The notes: generated from the letters alone by a model not told the origin. Positions 1 to 11,840 are shown, counted from the stretch's first letter. The stretch: 64,000 bases of DNA from Gentiana macrophylla (GCA_026214975.1 JAOBSW010000628.1:53047-117046), one strand, 5' to 3'. Translations and numbers: made by a program.

Positions 1-215
1 TTTATCATGCATAAAAAAAACCCTTTTGTGACAAACATTTCTTTTTTCTATCCGTAAAAACATTTTCAGTAATTAGTACAGCTATTCATGACAAACAAAG
101 CAATTTGTCACAAGAACCTAACCTATTATGACAATTTTTCTATTTCACTAAAAGTTTGTAAAAAAATCTTTTTTTTGTAATGTGACTGGGAACGTAAAAC
201 GGGAAGAGCGGCTGG

Positions 216-218
<3 letters not shown>

Positions 219-282
<64 letters not shown>
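219..282. repeat. (TA)n microsatellite
   Basis: An uninterrupted run of about 32 TA units. Open reading frames across it read as alternating Tyr-Ile and are not genes. It may mark the left flank of the Helitron whose 3' end lies at 4841, because that end also abuts a TA run. Confidence 0.97.
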
Positions 283-285
<3 letters not shown>

Positions 286-740
286 TAAGCAATTTAGCCT
301 GTTTCCCCTCAATTACCCGACCCAAACCCGGAAAAATACCAAAAACGTCAACCCTGCATTAATTAAAAATTTTAAATTTATAATAAATAACCTCTCTCTC
401 CAATCACACTAATTACAATTAATACTAATTAGAAAATTTGATTTTCTAATAAATACGCTCTCTTTCCAATCACTAATTCTCTTGCAAAATTTGATTCCCA
501 CGTGCTCAGAATCGTATATTTTGATTTTCATTTTCCTTTTGGCTGTAATATTGTCTAATTTTTTAATAATGCTCATATTCATCTCATCACATTCACATAT
601 TCATCTCACTTGATTCATCTATTTGCATTCAACGGGTCTTATATTGTCGTTTCTTTTATAAAGTCATCTCATCCCAATCACATATTCATCTCACTTAATT
701 CATCCATTTGCATTCAAATGTATTATATTGTCGATTTTTT

Positions 741-1960
741 TTATAATGCCGAATCTCATATTCATCCCTTTTGTTTTGCCATTCTTTATTTGTGGTTGAA
801 TTATGCAGACATCTAGCTCGGTGCGAGGTAATAATTTTTGGCTTTCTATTTTAATTCCCTTTTGTTTTTCCATTCTTTATTTATAGTTGATTTGTGCAGA
901 AATCTAGCTCGGTTCGAGGTATGAATTTTTGGCTTTCTATTTTAATTTTATTTGTAGAAATGTCTTATTTTGTTCCAAATTCATACAATCCATCTTTTGA
1001 TATAAAAGATGAGACATTTGTTGCATGAAACATCAGAACAAAAAGAAATAAAGACTTACAGTCTACCTGTTAAAGTAAAGATATCGATATTTTTTCAATA
1101 GGCGATTTTTTTAAATGACTAAAATGCATGACACGCTTTGTGACATACGAGTATTATTATTTTTTTATAATGCCGAATCTCATATTCATCCCTTTTGTTT
1201 TGCCATTCTTTATTTGTGGTTGAATTGTGCAGAAATCTAAATTTCAAAAGAGGTAAGAATTTTTGGCTTTCTATTTTAATTCCTTTTTTTTTCCATTCTT
1301 TATTTATAGTTAATTTTTGTGTAAATCTAGCTCTTACTCGAGGTAAGAATTTTTTGGCTTTCTATTTTAATTTTATTTGTAGAAACTTTTGTCTTATTTT
1401 GTTCCAAATTCATACAATCCATCTTTAGATATAAAAGATGAGACATTTGTTGTATGAAACATCAGAACAAAAAAAAATAAACACTTAAAAAGTTTCTATT
1501 AAAGTAAAGTAGAGATATCGATATTTTTTCAATAGGCGATTTTTTTAAATGAATAAAATTCATGACACGCTTTGTGACATACGGGTATTGTTATTTTTTG
1601 TTACCCTATCATAATGTTCTATAACTGCTTATTTTTGTTATTTTTTTTTGTAAATAGTCGGATTATTTTACCGTGTTAATGGATTTTTATATTTACGAGG
1701 TAAGTATCTTTGGTTTTCTATTTTAAATTTATTTGTAGGAAATTTTGTTTTATTTTGTTCCAAATTCATACAATCTATATTTAGATGTAAAAGCTCCGAC
1801 CTTTGTTGCAGGAAACATTAGAACGAAAAGAAATGAAGACTTAAAAAATCTACATGTTCAAGTAGAGGTATTGATATTTTTGTTAAATATGCGATTTGTT
1901 TTTCAATGAATAAAATGCACAACACGCTTTGTGACATATGAGTATTGATATTTTTGTTAT
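741..1960. repeat. Tandem direct repeats of about 424 bp (two full copies, one partial)
   Basis: The segment beginning near ATAATGCCGAATCTCATATT occurs at about 741-1164 and again at about 1165-1588. Landmarks such as GAATCTCATA recur 424 bases apart (751 and 1175), as do the later phrases about CATACAATCCATCTTT and CATGACACGCTTTGTGACATA. A third, diverged partial copy covers about 1690-1960. Each full copy also contains a shorter internal repeat around CTTTCTATTTTAATT. No coding potential is seen. Confidence 0.85.
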
Positions 1961-2159
1961 TTTTTGTTAACCTATCAGAATGTTCTATCACGGCTTATTT
2001 TTGTTATTATTTTGTAAATATACGGATTATTTTTTCGTGGTGTTGTTTATTTTTATTTTTTATTTTTAAAGTTGGTGGTTTGTTACTGTGTAAGATTCTT
2101 TTATATGGCTGCATATTTTTCTTATTTTTTTTAAATACCTGGATTATTTATTTGTAAAT

Positions 2160-3590
2160 ATTCTCACAATAAATACATCCCTATAAATTAGTCATCCCAG
2201 AATAATATCGAATAGTATTAAATTTATGGCACTTAATGCGAAATATCACATTAAGTTATAATATTTAAAAAAGATAAAAAAAAAAGTCAGACATGCACTA
2301 ATTGCAAAATTTGAATTTCTAATAAATAACTCTCTTCAATCACACTAATTACAATTCACACTAATTAAAGTATAATATTTAAATAAAGTGAAATTCTGTT
2401 GGTTTCATTTTTTTATAAGTTTCTTTGTTCTATCTACTCTATTATTATCATTGTGGTTCCTTGCTTAATACACAGTTATGATAAAATTTAATTTATTAAT
2501 AAACCGCAATAATCATTTCCTAGAAATCAACCATCCCAATTAATACCAACATTTTTAAATTACAATTTTCACAATGAATGCAGAATATTCTAACATTAAA
2601 TACATTTTCAAGAATATCTAAACTAAACTATGTAGACATTAAATATATCCCTATAAATTAATGAAAAATATTATCATATTAAATATATCTTTTATAAATT
2701 ATCCATCCTAGAATAATGTCCAATATTTTGAAATTTATGGCGTTTGATGGAAATATTTTTGGCTTAAAAAATAAGAAATTCAATTTCCCAATTAATGCAA
2801 AATATTCTATAACTAAATTACAATTTTCAAAATATCTAAACTTAAATATGTCATTTAATGCAAAATTATGCATTTAATTGTAATATTTAATAAACGATAA
2901 ATTCTATTTTACAAATTAATGCAAAATATTCTAACATTAAATTACATTTTAATATATATTTAAACTCAAATATATACACACTAAATACATCCCTATAAAT
3001 TAATGAAAAATATTCTCACATTAAGTACACCCCTTATAAATTAGTAAATAATTTCAAATATTCTGAAATTTATGAAACTTAATGGAAATATTTTTTCATT
3101 AAAGTAAAATATTAAAAAAATAAGAAATTCAATTTTACCAATTAGTTCAAAATATTATTACATTAAATTCTTTCCCCGCAAAATAGCCACTTCATTTAAT
3201 GTCAAATATTCATACAATCAATTATATTTTCATGAATAACTTAATTCAAATGTTTGTGGTGTAAAGTGAAATGTTTTTAGATTAAATAAATATGTTATTC
3301 AATGTGAAATATTCTTACATTAAATTACATTTTCCAAAAAAAAAAATCAACTATGCCAAAAGAAAATAATCCTCTAAAACAATTTTAAATTAATTATATA
3401 GAAATATATAAATTCAAATATGTTAAGAAAAAAAATCATTCCGTACAAATTAAAGTCCTCTATTGATACAGAATATTCAGAAATTAAATTACATTTTGAA
3501 AAATAACTAAATTCAAACATGTCAATTAATACGAGATGTTTTTAAATTAGGTCATCCTCTACGAATTAGCCACCTCATTTAATGCTAAGG
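2160..3590. other. AT-rich filler, no gene seen
   Basis: Very AT-rich DNA with diffuse, diverged repetition of phrases such as ACATTAAATACATCCCTATAAATTA and ATGCAAAATATTCT. It looks like an old, degraded low-order repeat. No convincing ORF, RNA gene or TE terminus is visible. Confidence 0.6.
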
Positions 3591-3591
3591 T

Positions 3592-4330
3592 AGGTAAGAA
3601 GCGTACTGAATAAGGTGGGGTGGTGGGTAAGGTAGGGTATGATGGGGTGATGGGTAGGATAGGATAGGGTAGGGTTGGGTGGTAGGTAGGGTATGCAGGG
3701 GTGGTGGTGGGTAGGGTTGGGTAAGAGGTGGTGGTGGGTAATGTAGTGTGCTGGGTAAGGTATGGTAGGGTGAAGTGGTGGGTACGGTAGGGTTGGTAGG
3801 GTAGGGTAGGGTAGAGTAGGGTAGGGTAGGTTGGGGTAGCGGGTAAGGTAAGGCGGGGTGGTGTGGTGGGTAAGATAGGGTAGAGTGGAACGGTGGGTAG
3901 GTTAGGGTTAGGGTGGGAAGGGTAGGGTGAAGTGGTGGGAAAGGTATGGTTGGTAGGGTGGGGTAGGGTAGAGTAGGGTACGATAGGTTGGGGTAATGTG
4001 TAGGTTATGGTAGGGTGGTATGTTGGGTAAGATAGGGTAGAGTGGAATGATGGGTAGGGTAGGGTAGTGTACGGTACGGTAGGGTGTTGGTAGGGTAGGG
4101 TAGAGAAGGGTGGGGTGGTGGGTAAGGTAGGGTAGAGTAGGGAAGTGTAGAGGTGGGTGATAGTGGAGTAGAGTAGGTAATGTGAGTATAGTAGGTAATG
4201 GATAAGATAGATAGGATGTCAGTGGTATGATATGGTAATATAGGGTGGTGGGTAAGGTATGGTAACGGTGGGTAAGGCATGGTGGGAAGAGAGGTAAGGT
4301 GCAATGGGGTATGGCATAGAGCTACCTCAC
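3592..4330. repeat. G-rich minisatellite, GGTAGGGTAGGG-type
   Basis: About 740 bp of degenerate units built from GGGTAGGGTA, GGTGGTGGGTAA and GGGTTGGGTA, strongly G-rich on the plus strand and almost free of C. The motif differs from the plant telomere repeat TTTAGGG. Runs of GGG at short spacing could form G-quadruplexes. The long minus-strand frame over it (Pro/Leu/Thr-rich) is low-complexity. A C-rich array in the GLR intron at 53270-53550 has a similar motif on the other strand. Confidence 0.9.
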
Positions 4331-4813
4331 CCTTTCGCTCATATCTTACCTTATGAACCATACCATACCCTACTCCAGTCAACCTTAATTCACTACCATG
4401 CTTTACTCATCACTCAATACGTCATGCTTTATATAAATTTTTGATTCCAGTCTTGCATATTCCAAACGCAGTAATATAATTAATTTATTACATTACATTC
4501 CATTCGCTCTTATTATTTTATTCCATTCAATTTCATTCCTGCGTAACAAACATGCCAACAAAATCTTATTTTCATCATTCAAAAAAAATCTTCTTATAAA
4601 ATATACGTTCTCTCCCGTGCAATGCTAAAAGCAGAAATATAACCATAATTATTGACATCATTATAACTTTTGGACATGTTGTGTTGTCTGTTTTTTACTC
4701 TATGTGACGTCGATCTCAAATAACACAATTTTAGCTAGCATTACAATAAGTTTGAAGGGTCTTTATTTTGTAGTACATATTATGCATTTTAATAGAATGT
4801 AATCACATACGCC

Positions 4814-4842
4814 CCCGTGCAATGCACGGGTTTCAGGCTAGT
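4814..4842 (+). other. Helitron 3' terminus (hairpin plus CTAG|T)
   Basis: CCCGTGC and GCACGGG (4814-4830) form a 7-bp stem with a 3-base loop. Seven bases later comes CTAG at 4838-4841, then T. This is the canonical plant Helitron 3' end. The stem core CCGTGC/GCACGG is shared with the Helitron ends at 44447 and 55061. Confidence 0.8.
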
Positions 4843-5049
4843 ATATATATATATATATTTTAAGGAAACGGGTTAAGGTTTAGGAAAAATTGGCATAATG
4901 AGAGAGAAAATTGATATTGCTCTGATACCATAACATAAATCAAAGTGTATTGTATTTCATTGATTCAATTAAATAGGAAGAGTTAGCCGTCAAGTATATA
5001 ATAGATAAATATAAAATATAAGATAAATATTTAAACTACTTCTAGAGTA

Positions 5050-5870
5050 TCCTCGACACTCGGGTGGCTCAGTTTGTCTGGCTGTTGTGGGGGTATCTGG
5101 AAAGCTCGTTGCTCTGCTGTTTTCGATGGGCAGGTGGTGCGGGTGGCGAGTATTTGTGAGCAGTCATTAGCTGCGGCTAGGGAGTTCGTTGATGCTGTAG
5201 AGGCCTTTCGAGTGTTACAGCCCCGGCAGGCAATGACGGATCCATGAATATTGTTGAACGGGGTCCGTAATTATTTTTCAAAGTATTTTTTTTTCACGGG
5301 TCCGAAATATTTTTCTATAGATAAATTACAGAGTTTTTATTTTTTTAACGGGGTCCGTGGACCCCATTTATTATGTGCTAGATCCGCCTATGCCGGCAGG
5401 TTTATGCGGATAAGTGGGTAAGGTCGGTTGAGGGCGTGATCAAATGTAATGTAGATGCGTCGATTACGAAACACGGAGCTGGGGTTGGTGTGTTGTTTCG
5501 TAATCACCGGTGTGAGAAATCCGGGTGCAGCAGTTGAGTTTATGGAGCTGACAGCGATTGACTTGGCATTGACGGAGGCTAAGCAGTTGGGAACCCCATC
5601 TTTCGAAGTGAAAAGTGATTGTTTGGCTTGCATCCAGTGACTCAATCGGCATGTTGCGGATATTACAACTATTGGTTGTCTCGCACACAATTGTCTTTCT
5701 AGACGTAGCTTTTTCCATTCGGTTTCTTTCTTGTTTATTCGGCATGTGGGAAATGTCCCGCGCATCTTTTAGCAAGACATGTTTTGTTGGCTCATGATTG
5801 TGTCTTGGGGTGTTCAACCCCCAGCTGATGTTATTTCCGCTTGTTTGGCGGACGTGATTTAATAAAATGG
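5050..5870 (+). pseudogene. Decayed LINE-type C-terminal region with RNase H-like (RVT_3) domain
   Basis: Reading through frame changes, the plus strand matches the C-terminus of plant non-LTR retrotransposon ORF2 proteins or related RNase H-like proteins. A zf-RVT tail motif (WKARCSAVFDG) lies near 5100-5140. The RNase H start (KCNVDAS...GVGVLFRNH) lies at 5440-5515. The central ELTAIDLAL...FEVKSDCLACIQ stretch lies at 5540-5635, and the family's usual C-terminal PPADVISACLADVI ends at about 5862. The reading is broken by stops and frameshifts and is split by a 162-bp hAT MITE. With the MITE removed, the protein similarity continues across the joint. A truncated, dead LINE is most likely; a free-standing RNase H-like gene is the alternative. 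Confidence 0.7.
5231..5392. mobile_element. hAT-type MITE with 8-bp target duplication
   Basis: A 162-bp insertion flanked by perfect 8-bp direct repeats CCGGCAGG (5223-5230 and 5393-5400). The ends are imperfect inverted repeats: CAATGACGGATC at the left and the complement of GATCCGCCTATG at the right. The 8-bp duplication and the CA-NNG-CGGATC type of end fit the hAT superfamily. The interior has two ACGGGGTCCGT blocks. There is no coding capacity. It interrupts the RNase H-like pseudogene precisely. Confidence 0.85.
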
Positions 5871-5945
5871 TTTGTTTTTCTCACAAAGACTAATAATTGC
5901 TATATAATTTGATTGCCAAAGACTACATGGGCTCACATAGATAAG

Positions 5946-6116
5946 TATTGAAGATATTGTAAATATCACTGTTATTATTTTCTGATTCTATTGTGATATG
6001 TTCACATCTTGTATTTAATATAATTGATACGGTAGAGATACGGTAGTTATAGTTCTCTTGTATAAATATCTTGGTGTATACAGTAATACAATTATTCAGT
6101 TCCACAAACTCTGTTA
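5946..6116 (+). repeat. 5' LTR of the plus-strand copia element
   Basis: 171 bp, from TATTGAAGATATTG to CAAACTCTGTTA. It matches the 3' LTR at 10203-10373 except for one base (CTTGGTGTA here, CTTGATGTA there). The promoter should lie here; a TATAAATA box at about 6061 is a good TATA candidate. Confidence 0.97.
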
Positions 6117-6128
6117 TGGTATCAGAGC
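6117..6128 (+). other. Primer-binding site, initiator tRNA-Met
   Basis: TGGTATCAGAGC immediately follows the 5' LTR. It is the standard copia primer-binding site complementary to the 3' end of plant initiator tRNA-Met. Confidence 0.95.
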
Positions 6129-6167
6129 TACCCTAATTTTTTTTTCTGTCGGCCTCTCTTCTTCCCC

Positions 6168-9100
6168 ATGTCTTCTTCACAGTCAGATATTAGCTCACCG
6201 CCGACAACCACCTCCAGCTCCTCCCTCCCTGCTCTCGTTCCCTTCAACTCTGGTGCCCAAGCACCCATCAAGCTCACAGGAGATAATTATGCCATGTTGG
6301 AAATCCAATTCCGGTCCCTACTCATCGGCTATGACCTTCTCGGCTACGTCGACGGCACCAAGCCACAGCCACCCGCCACTGTCACCACCAATGGTGTAGC
6401 TACTCCCAATCCAGCACACCACCACTGGTACCGGCAGGATCAATTGATCATCAACGCTCTGATTGGCTCATTATCCGCCACTGTTCTGGGATCGATTCAT
6501 GCTCCACAAAGCTCCCGGGTTGTCTGGACCTCCCTTAAAGATCTCTACGCCAAGCCATCTCGTGGGCGTATTAAGCAAATTAAACAGACCATGAAGAGGA
6601 CTATGAAAGGTACTATGTCTATCACCGATTATTTGCAATTTATGCGCAACAAATCGAACGAGTTGGCTCTTCTAGATAAACCCATGGATCCGGAAGATTT
6701 AATTGACATTATTTTGGACAATCTCGGTGATGAGTACGCCAATTTGATTCGTGCTGTTCAAGCCCGCGATTCTCTCATCACCATTGATGAGCTTCATGAG
6801 AAATTATTGAACTATGATGCCTCCCGTCGCAGAGCTACTCCTACTATGCCCTCTGCCGTTGCCCATGCTGCCGTCCGGTCACCATCTCCGGCTCGTCCTG
6901 CGTATCCCACAGGTAGCACAGGTAGCAATTCAGCCCGTCCCCCCAAACAATACCAAGGTAAATGTCAAATGTGCCGTGTGCAAGGACATAGTGCTCGCTT
7001 TTGTCCTCGTTTTCAATTTACACAGGTACAACACTCCGCCGCTTCTCGTCCGCCACAGCAATGGCGTCCAGCTGCTCCACAAGCCAATCTTGCAGCCAGC
7101 TCTGAACAGGTCCATACTCCGGCTTCCCCGTGGCTTCTTGACAGTGGCGCATCACACCATGTCACCAATGACCTCCAAAACCTGTCCCTTCACTCACCTT
7201 ACTCCGGCTCCGACGACCTCATGATTGGTGATGGTAGTCCCTTATCCGTTACTCATACAGGCTGTACCTCCCTTCCCCCCTCCCATTTAAATTTTCAACT
7301 AAGTAATGTCTTGTGTGTGCCGAACATATCTCGTAATTTATTATCCATTTCTAAATTTTGCCAAACTAACCGTGTCTCTGTTGAATTTTTTCCGGACTCG
7401 TTTCGTGTTAAGGAGATTCCAACGGGTACGTGCCTCCTGACGGGACCCGCTAAAGATGGCCTTTACACATGGCCTACCACCCCGCTCCTCGCCTTTGTAG
7501 CCTCTATCGCCACTCGTGATATCTGGCACTCTCGCCTTGGGCACCCTGCCCTCCCTATTTTTCGTTCAATTAGTACTGTTGCAAATTTACCTTTTTCTAA
7601 TAATGTGCTTTCAGACCATTGCGATGCTTGTCTTAGGAATAAAAGTCATAAACTCCCCTTTGGTTCTTCTACATTGTGTTCTACGCGTCCTCTAGAAATT
7701 TTGTTTTCAGACGTTTGGTCGTCGCCTGTTTATGGTATTGATGGTTCTAAATATTATGTGATTTTTGTTGACCACTTTACAAAATAAATTTGGTTTTACC
7801 CTCTCGCCCGTAAAAACGACGTCGCCTTAATTTTTCCCCAGTTTAAAAACCTTGTTGAAAAATACTTTGACACCCCTATAAAAGTACTCTACTCTGATAA
7901 TGGCACTGAGTTCACGGGCATCCGTCCCTCCCTTGCGACACATGGCATCTCTCATTTCACGTCCCCGCCACATACACCCGAACACAATGGTTATTCCGAA
8001 CGCCGTCACCTTCATATCGTCGAAACCGGTCTCACCCTTCTCACCCATGCGTCTATGCCCGCCTCCTACTGGCCATATGCCTTCGCCACTGCCGTCTACC
8101 TCATTAATCGTCTACCCATACCCACTCTGCAAATGATCTCACCCTTTACCAAGATATTTGGCCACACCCCGAACTATGAGAAACTACGCACTTTTGGTTG
8201 TCTCTGCTACCCCTGGCTTCGGCCATATACGTCTCATAAACTTGAGTCACGCTCCCGTCCTTGTGTGTTTATTGGCTACTCTCTTACCCAGTCCGCCTAC
8301 CTTTGTCTCGACACTACCGACCATCGTATCTTCACCTCCCGTCTTGTTAAATTTGTGGAAAATGTCTTTCCTCTCCGCACCTCACCCGCCACCTCATCTG
8401 ACCCGCCCCAACCCATCCAAGCCTGGATCCCCCCGCCACCCCTGCTCTTTCACCCTCTGCTCCTCTTCCCGACCCACATTCTCCTTCTCCACCCCGGCCA
8501 CCTCGTCCAACATCCCCACCCCAGCAATCCCGCCCACCATCTCCACCACCCCCACCACCTACCTCCTCACACCCAATGACCACTCGTGCTCGGAATCATA
8601 TCTCCAAACCCATTCAGAAGCTGTCTCTTCTTAGCAGCCTCTCGTCCCCTGAACCCGAGCCCACCACTCTATCCCAGGCCCTAGCCTCGCCCTCCTGGAA
8701 AACCGCCATGCAACTTGAGTATGATGCCCTTGTAAAGAATCACACGTGGGATTTGGTGCCTGCTGATCCCTCCTTTAACATTGTGGGCTGTCGGTGGGTC
8801 TATCGTACTAAGCATCTTCCAGATGGCTCATTAGACTGCTATAAAGCTCGTCTCGTCGCCAAAGGTTTTCATCAACGCCCGGGTGTTGATTACTTTGAGA
8901 CGTTCAGCCCAGTTATCAAACCTACGACTATTCGTGTTCTTCTTACCCTCGCTACTTGTCATGGTTGGCCTCTTCGCCAACTCGATGTAAACAATGCTTT
9001 TTTGCAGGGCTCTTTATCTGAGACGGTTTTTATGCAGCAACCACCTGGCTTTTCTGATGCAGCACATCCGGATCATGTTTGTCGCCTCAACAAGGCGCTA

Positions 9101-10195
9101 TATGGACTTAAACAAGCCCCTCGCGCTTGGTACTCTGAGCTTCGCTCTCATCTTGTCTCTGCAGGTTTTCGCAATGCTCAGGCCGATGCCTCTCTCTTTG
9201 TCTTCCATGCTGGCTCTACTTATCTCTATGTCCTCGTCTATGTGGACGATATTATTGTCACTGGGTCCGATCCCGCTGCGGTTCAGTCTTTCATCTCCAA
9301 ATTTGGGGTTCGGTTTTCTATCAAAGATCTTGGCCCGTTGCACTATTTTCTTGGTATTGAAGTTCTTACTACACCTGCTGGTCTACTCTTATCTCATCGC
9401 AAGTATGTTTTGGAACTTCTTGCTAAAGCTCGTATGGACAAGGCCAATCCGGTCTCTACTCCTCTTCCACACGACCTGTCCACTCTCACACCCACGTCGG
9501 GCTCGCCGCTTCCTGATGCCACTCTCTTTCGCAGCATTGTAGGAAGTCTTCAGTACTTACTATTCACTCGCCCTGACATTGCGCTTGCCGTCAACAAACT
9601 CGCTCAGTTTATGCATGCTCCCACGGACACTCATTGGTCCTTTGTTAAACGTCTTCTCCGCTACCTCGTTGGAACCGTTGATCAGGGTTTGCACATTTAC
9701 AGTGATTCTCCTCTTGTCTTGCATGCATTTTCCGACGCCGATTGGGGTGGCAATCGGCCTGACTACACATCCACCGGGGCATATGTTGTCTTTTTGGGTC
9801 GCAATGCTATCTCTTGGAGCTCGAAAAAGCAACGCACTGTTGCCCGCTCCTCCACTGAGGCTGAGTATAAATCCGTTGCAGACACCGTTGCTGAGCTTAA
9901 GTGGTTACTCTTTCTTCTCCAGGATGTTGGCTTCCCCTCCTCCCACGTCCCCGTGGTTTACTGTGACAACCTTGGTGCCACCCAATTATCCTCCAACCCG
10001 GTTTTTCACTCGCGCATGAAACACGTCGCTTTTGATTATAATTTTATTCGCGATCAAGTCAATCAAGGCATTGTCCGAGTTACTCATGTCCCGGCTAGCG
10101 ATCAAATTGCAGATGTTCTCACCAAGTCCCTCCCTTGGCTTGACTTCGTCTCTTGGCGTGACAAGTTGTGCCTCCGTTCCCGCAGCACCACTTGA
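6168..10195 (+). pseudogene. copia gag-pol polyprotein (one stop, one frameshift)
   Basis: The frame starts at 6168. Gag covers roughly residues 1-320, with a CCHC zinc knuckle (CX2CX4HX4C, CQMCRVQGHSARFC) near residue 266. The aspartic protease motif LLDSGASHH is near 323 and the GAG-pre-integrase motif WHSRLGHP near 450. The integrase core follows, but TAA at 7785-7787 interrupts it where FTK-stop-IWFYPL expects Tyr. The same frame then runs on through LYSDNGTEF and SERRHLHIVE. Near 8370-8420, inside a proline-rich linker, the frame changes. From there RT (YVDDIIVTGSD, about 9235) and RNase H (SDADWGG; SSTEAEY) read cleanly to TGA at 10193-10195. Everything else is intact, so the defects are recent or artefactual. 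Confidence 0.95.
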
Positions 10196-10202
10196 GGGGA
10201 CG
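10193..10202 (+). other. Polypurine tract of the plus-strand copia element
   Basis: TGAGGGGACG lies directly before the 3' LTR and overlaps the gag-pol stop codon. This is the usual place and composition for the plus-strand primer. Confidence 0.85.
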
Positions 10203-10373
10203 TATTGAAGATATTGTAAATATCACTGTTATTATTTTCTGATTCTATTGTGATATGTTCACATCTTGTATTTAATATAATTGATACGGTAGAGATACGG
10301 TAGTTATAGTTCTCTTGTATAAATATCTTGATGTATACAGTAATACAATTATTCAGTTCCACAAACTCTGTTA
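10203..10373 (+). repeat. 3' LTR of the plus-strand copia element
   Basis: 171 bp, with one base different from the 5' LTR. It is followed directly by the target duplication ATAAG at 10374-10378. Confidence 0.97.
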
Positions 10374-10378
10374 ATAAG

Positions 10379-11190
10379 ATCCAGCCACTAATTTCCTATT
10401 TCAATCAATTTGAAAAATAACCCATCGACCAATAAAAATCAATCTTATATCCAAAACAATTTTTTTTGACAGCCACATCCAAAATATTTTAAAACTCAAA
10501 TAAACAACTTGCTAATAAATTAGATATCTATCGACTACGTACAAAGTAAAATGATCCATACATTCAGTTCTCAACCAGATCAATCATAACAACTAAAGTC
10601 AGATGATTTTGAAGAATCTGACTCAATCGTGTAGCTAATTAAGTGTGCAATTAGCAGTAATGATTCCATGCTGATTATGCATTCTAAGTGTACTTAATTT
10701 ACAAGTTTAGACTAAGTCAAAGAAATTATTATATTGCTTTGACAAACTTAATGAACGGTAAACTCGCCGTTCACTTGTTTTTCTTGTTCAACAAGTTATG
10801 TTTGGACTGAGAATAATTATTGATGGCGGGGCCCCTGGATATTTTTGGGCCTTCGACGACTTGTTGAATGGGCCTTTTATTTCGATTTTTTTTCGAAACA
10901 TACTTATAAAAAATTACTTCAATATCGTGCTTCTAAAATCTGTAGATACAAAATTTAAATTAATTGATGTTAGATATTTTTTCACATATTGTTATCGTTT
11001 GCATTTGGATTGTTACAACAAAAATGGGGTTCGACACGCTTGATCAGTGGGTTGAGAGAGGCGTCCGCCATGCAGGGGTTGAGCGGGCAACGCAAACTCG
11101 GGGGGCTTGGGGCAACGCCCCCAAAAACTAAACACCCCTAGCTGAACAAATGCACCTATGAAATTCGAATTGAGTTATTATAAATTTAGG
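10379..11190. other. Intergenic, no gene seen
   Basis: AT-rich with no convincing coding sequence. About 10727-10780 (ATTGCTTTGACAAACTTAAT and following GAACGGTAAACTCGCCGTTC) is similar to the reverse complement of about 28452-28500, so it belongs to a dispersed repeat. A GC-rich patch at 11040-11130 (GGGGGCTTGGGGCAACGCCC) looks like TE-derived sequence of unknown class. Confidence 0.5.
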
Positions 11191-11502
11191 GGCTAAATTA
11201 CACTTTTGGTCCTCTAACTAAACACGTTTTTCGATTTTGATCCTGATTTTTCTCCGGCGACAATTTTAGTCCTATAAGTGGCCTTCTTTTTTGCAAAAAT
11301 AGTCCTGAACGCCGGAAAGACCACTTACAGGACTAAAATTGGTTTTTCCGGCGACAATTTTAGTCCTGTAAGTGGTCTTTCCGGCGTTCAGGACTATTTT
11401 TGCCAAAAAAAGACCACTTACAGGACTAAAATTGTCGCCGGAGAAAAATCAAGACCAAAATCGAAAAAGTGTCTAGTTAGAGGACCAAAATTGTAATTTA
11501 GC
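11191..11502. mobile_element. Fold-back MITE, near-perfect palindrome (Mutator-like?)
   Basis: The two halves are inverted copies. The left end GGCTAAATTACACTTTTGGT matches the reverse complement of the right end, and pairing runs through TCCTCTAACTA, TTTTTCGATTTTG and TTTTTCTCCGGCGACAATTT to the centre. Inside each arm a smaller inverted pair is repeated around GACTAAAATT, CACTTACAG and GGCGTTCAGGACTATTTTTG. The end resembles the GGGGCTAAATT-type ends of plant Mutator-like fold-back MITEs (family knowledge). I could not fix an exact target duplication: ATTATAAATT and ATATAATTT are only similar. Transcripts would fold into a long hairpin. Confidence 0.85.
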
Positions 11503-11840
11503 ATATAATTTGATTATTTCTCAATTGAAGTAATTTTTTTTATAATTTGAGCCTTATCAATTCAAGTAAAAAATATTTAACAAATTATATTATATCGGTT
11601 GTGATTGGATCTACACGATTTTTTTTGTGAAACATGTAATTTCAGGCCCCGGCTGACGGTTGAGCCTTCGGCCGCCACCTAATTGACCTTACCATAAGGC
11701 AGGCCTTGATTGATTGGTGCCGTTGATGTGTCATAATAACAATTAAAAAGGTAGACGAAAATAGTATTGTCACAACTAAATTATCATAACAAGAGAAATA
11801 ATACAATTTCACTTCATGGTACGTATCCTTGGCGTAAGTA
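11503..11840. other. Intergenic, no gene seen
   Basis: AT-rich with a short GC-rich patch at 11643-11735 (GGCCCCGGCTGACGGTTGAG and following). No ORF, RNA gene or TE terminus that I can support. Confidence 0.5.

Larger units (their letters stand above)
283..4841 (+). mobile_element. Candidate non-autonomous Helitron (3' end clear, 5' end uncertain)
   Basis: The right end has Helitron 3' architecture: a short GC-rich hairpin, 7 bases, then CTAG followed by T, abutting a TA run. The left boundary is proposed only because another TA run ends at 282, as expected if the element inserted at an A/T site inside one microsatellite. The first bases after that run read CACTAAG rather than the expected TC, so the 5' end may be mutated or lie elsewhere. 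No Rep/helicase coding sequence is visible, so the element would be non-autonomous. The interior holds a 424-bp duplication, AT-rich filler and a G-rich minisatellite. Confidence 0.35.
5946..10373 (+). mobile_element. Ty1/copia LTR retrotransposon, young, with 5-bp target duplication ATAAG
   Basis: Near-complete element of 4428 bp. It has two 171-bp LTRs differing at one base, a tRNA-iMet primer-binding site, a gag-pol reading frame in copia order (gag, protease, integrase, RT, RNase H), a polypurine tract, and ATAAG on both sides (5941-5945 and 10374-10378). One mismatch in 171 means a very recent insertion. Short LTRs and RT/RNase H sequence style suggest the Ale/Retrofit lineage, but this is inference. 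The polyprotein carries one in-frame stop and one frameshift, so this copy looks non-autonomous unless these are sequencing errors. Confidence 0.97.

Noticed and set aside
140..412. Frames rich in Tyr-Ile on both strands
   Set aside because: They read through a TA microsatellite; no gene.
4005..4382. 125-residue minus-strand frame
   Set aside because: Low-complexity translation of the G-rich minisatellite.
10798..11043. 81-residue frame as a small gene
   Set aside because: No similarity, no supporting signals, lies in TE-like sequence.
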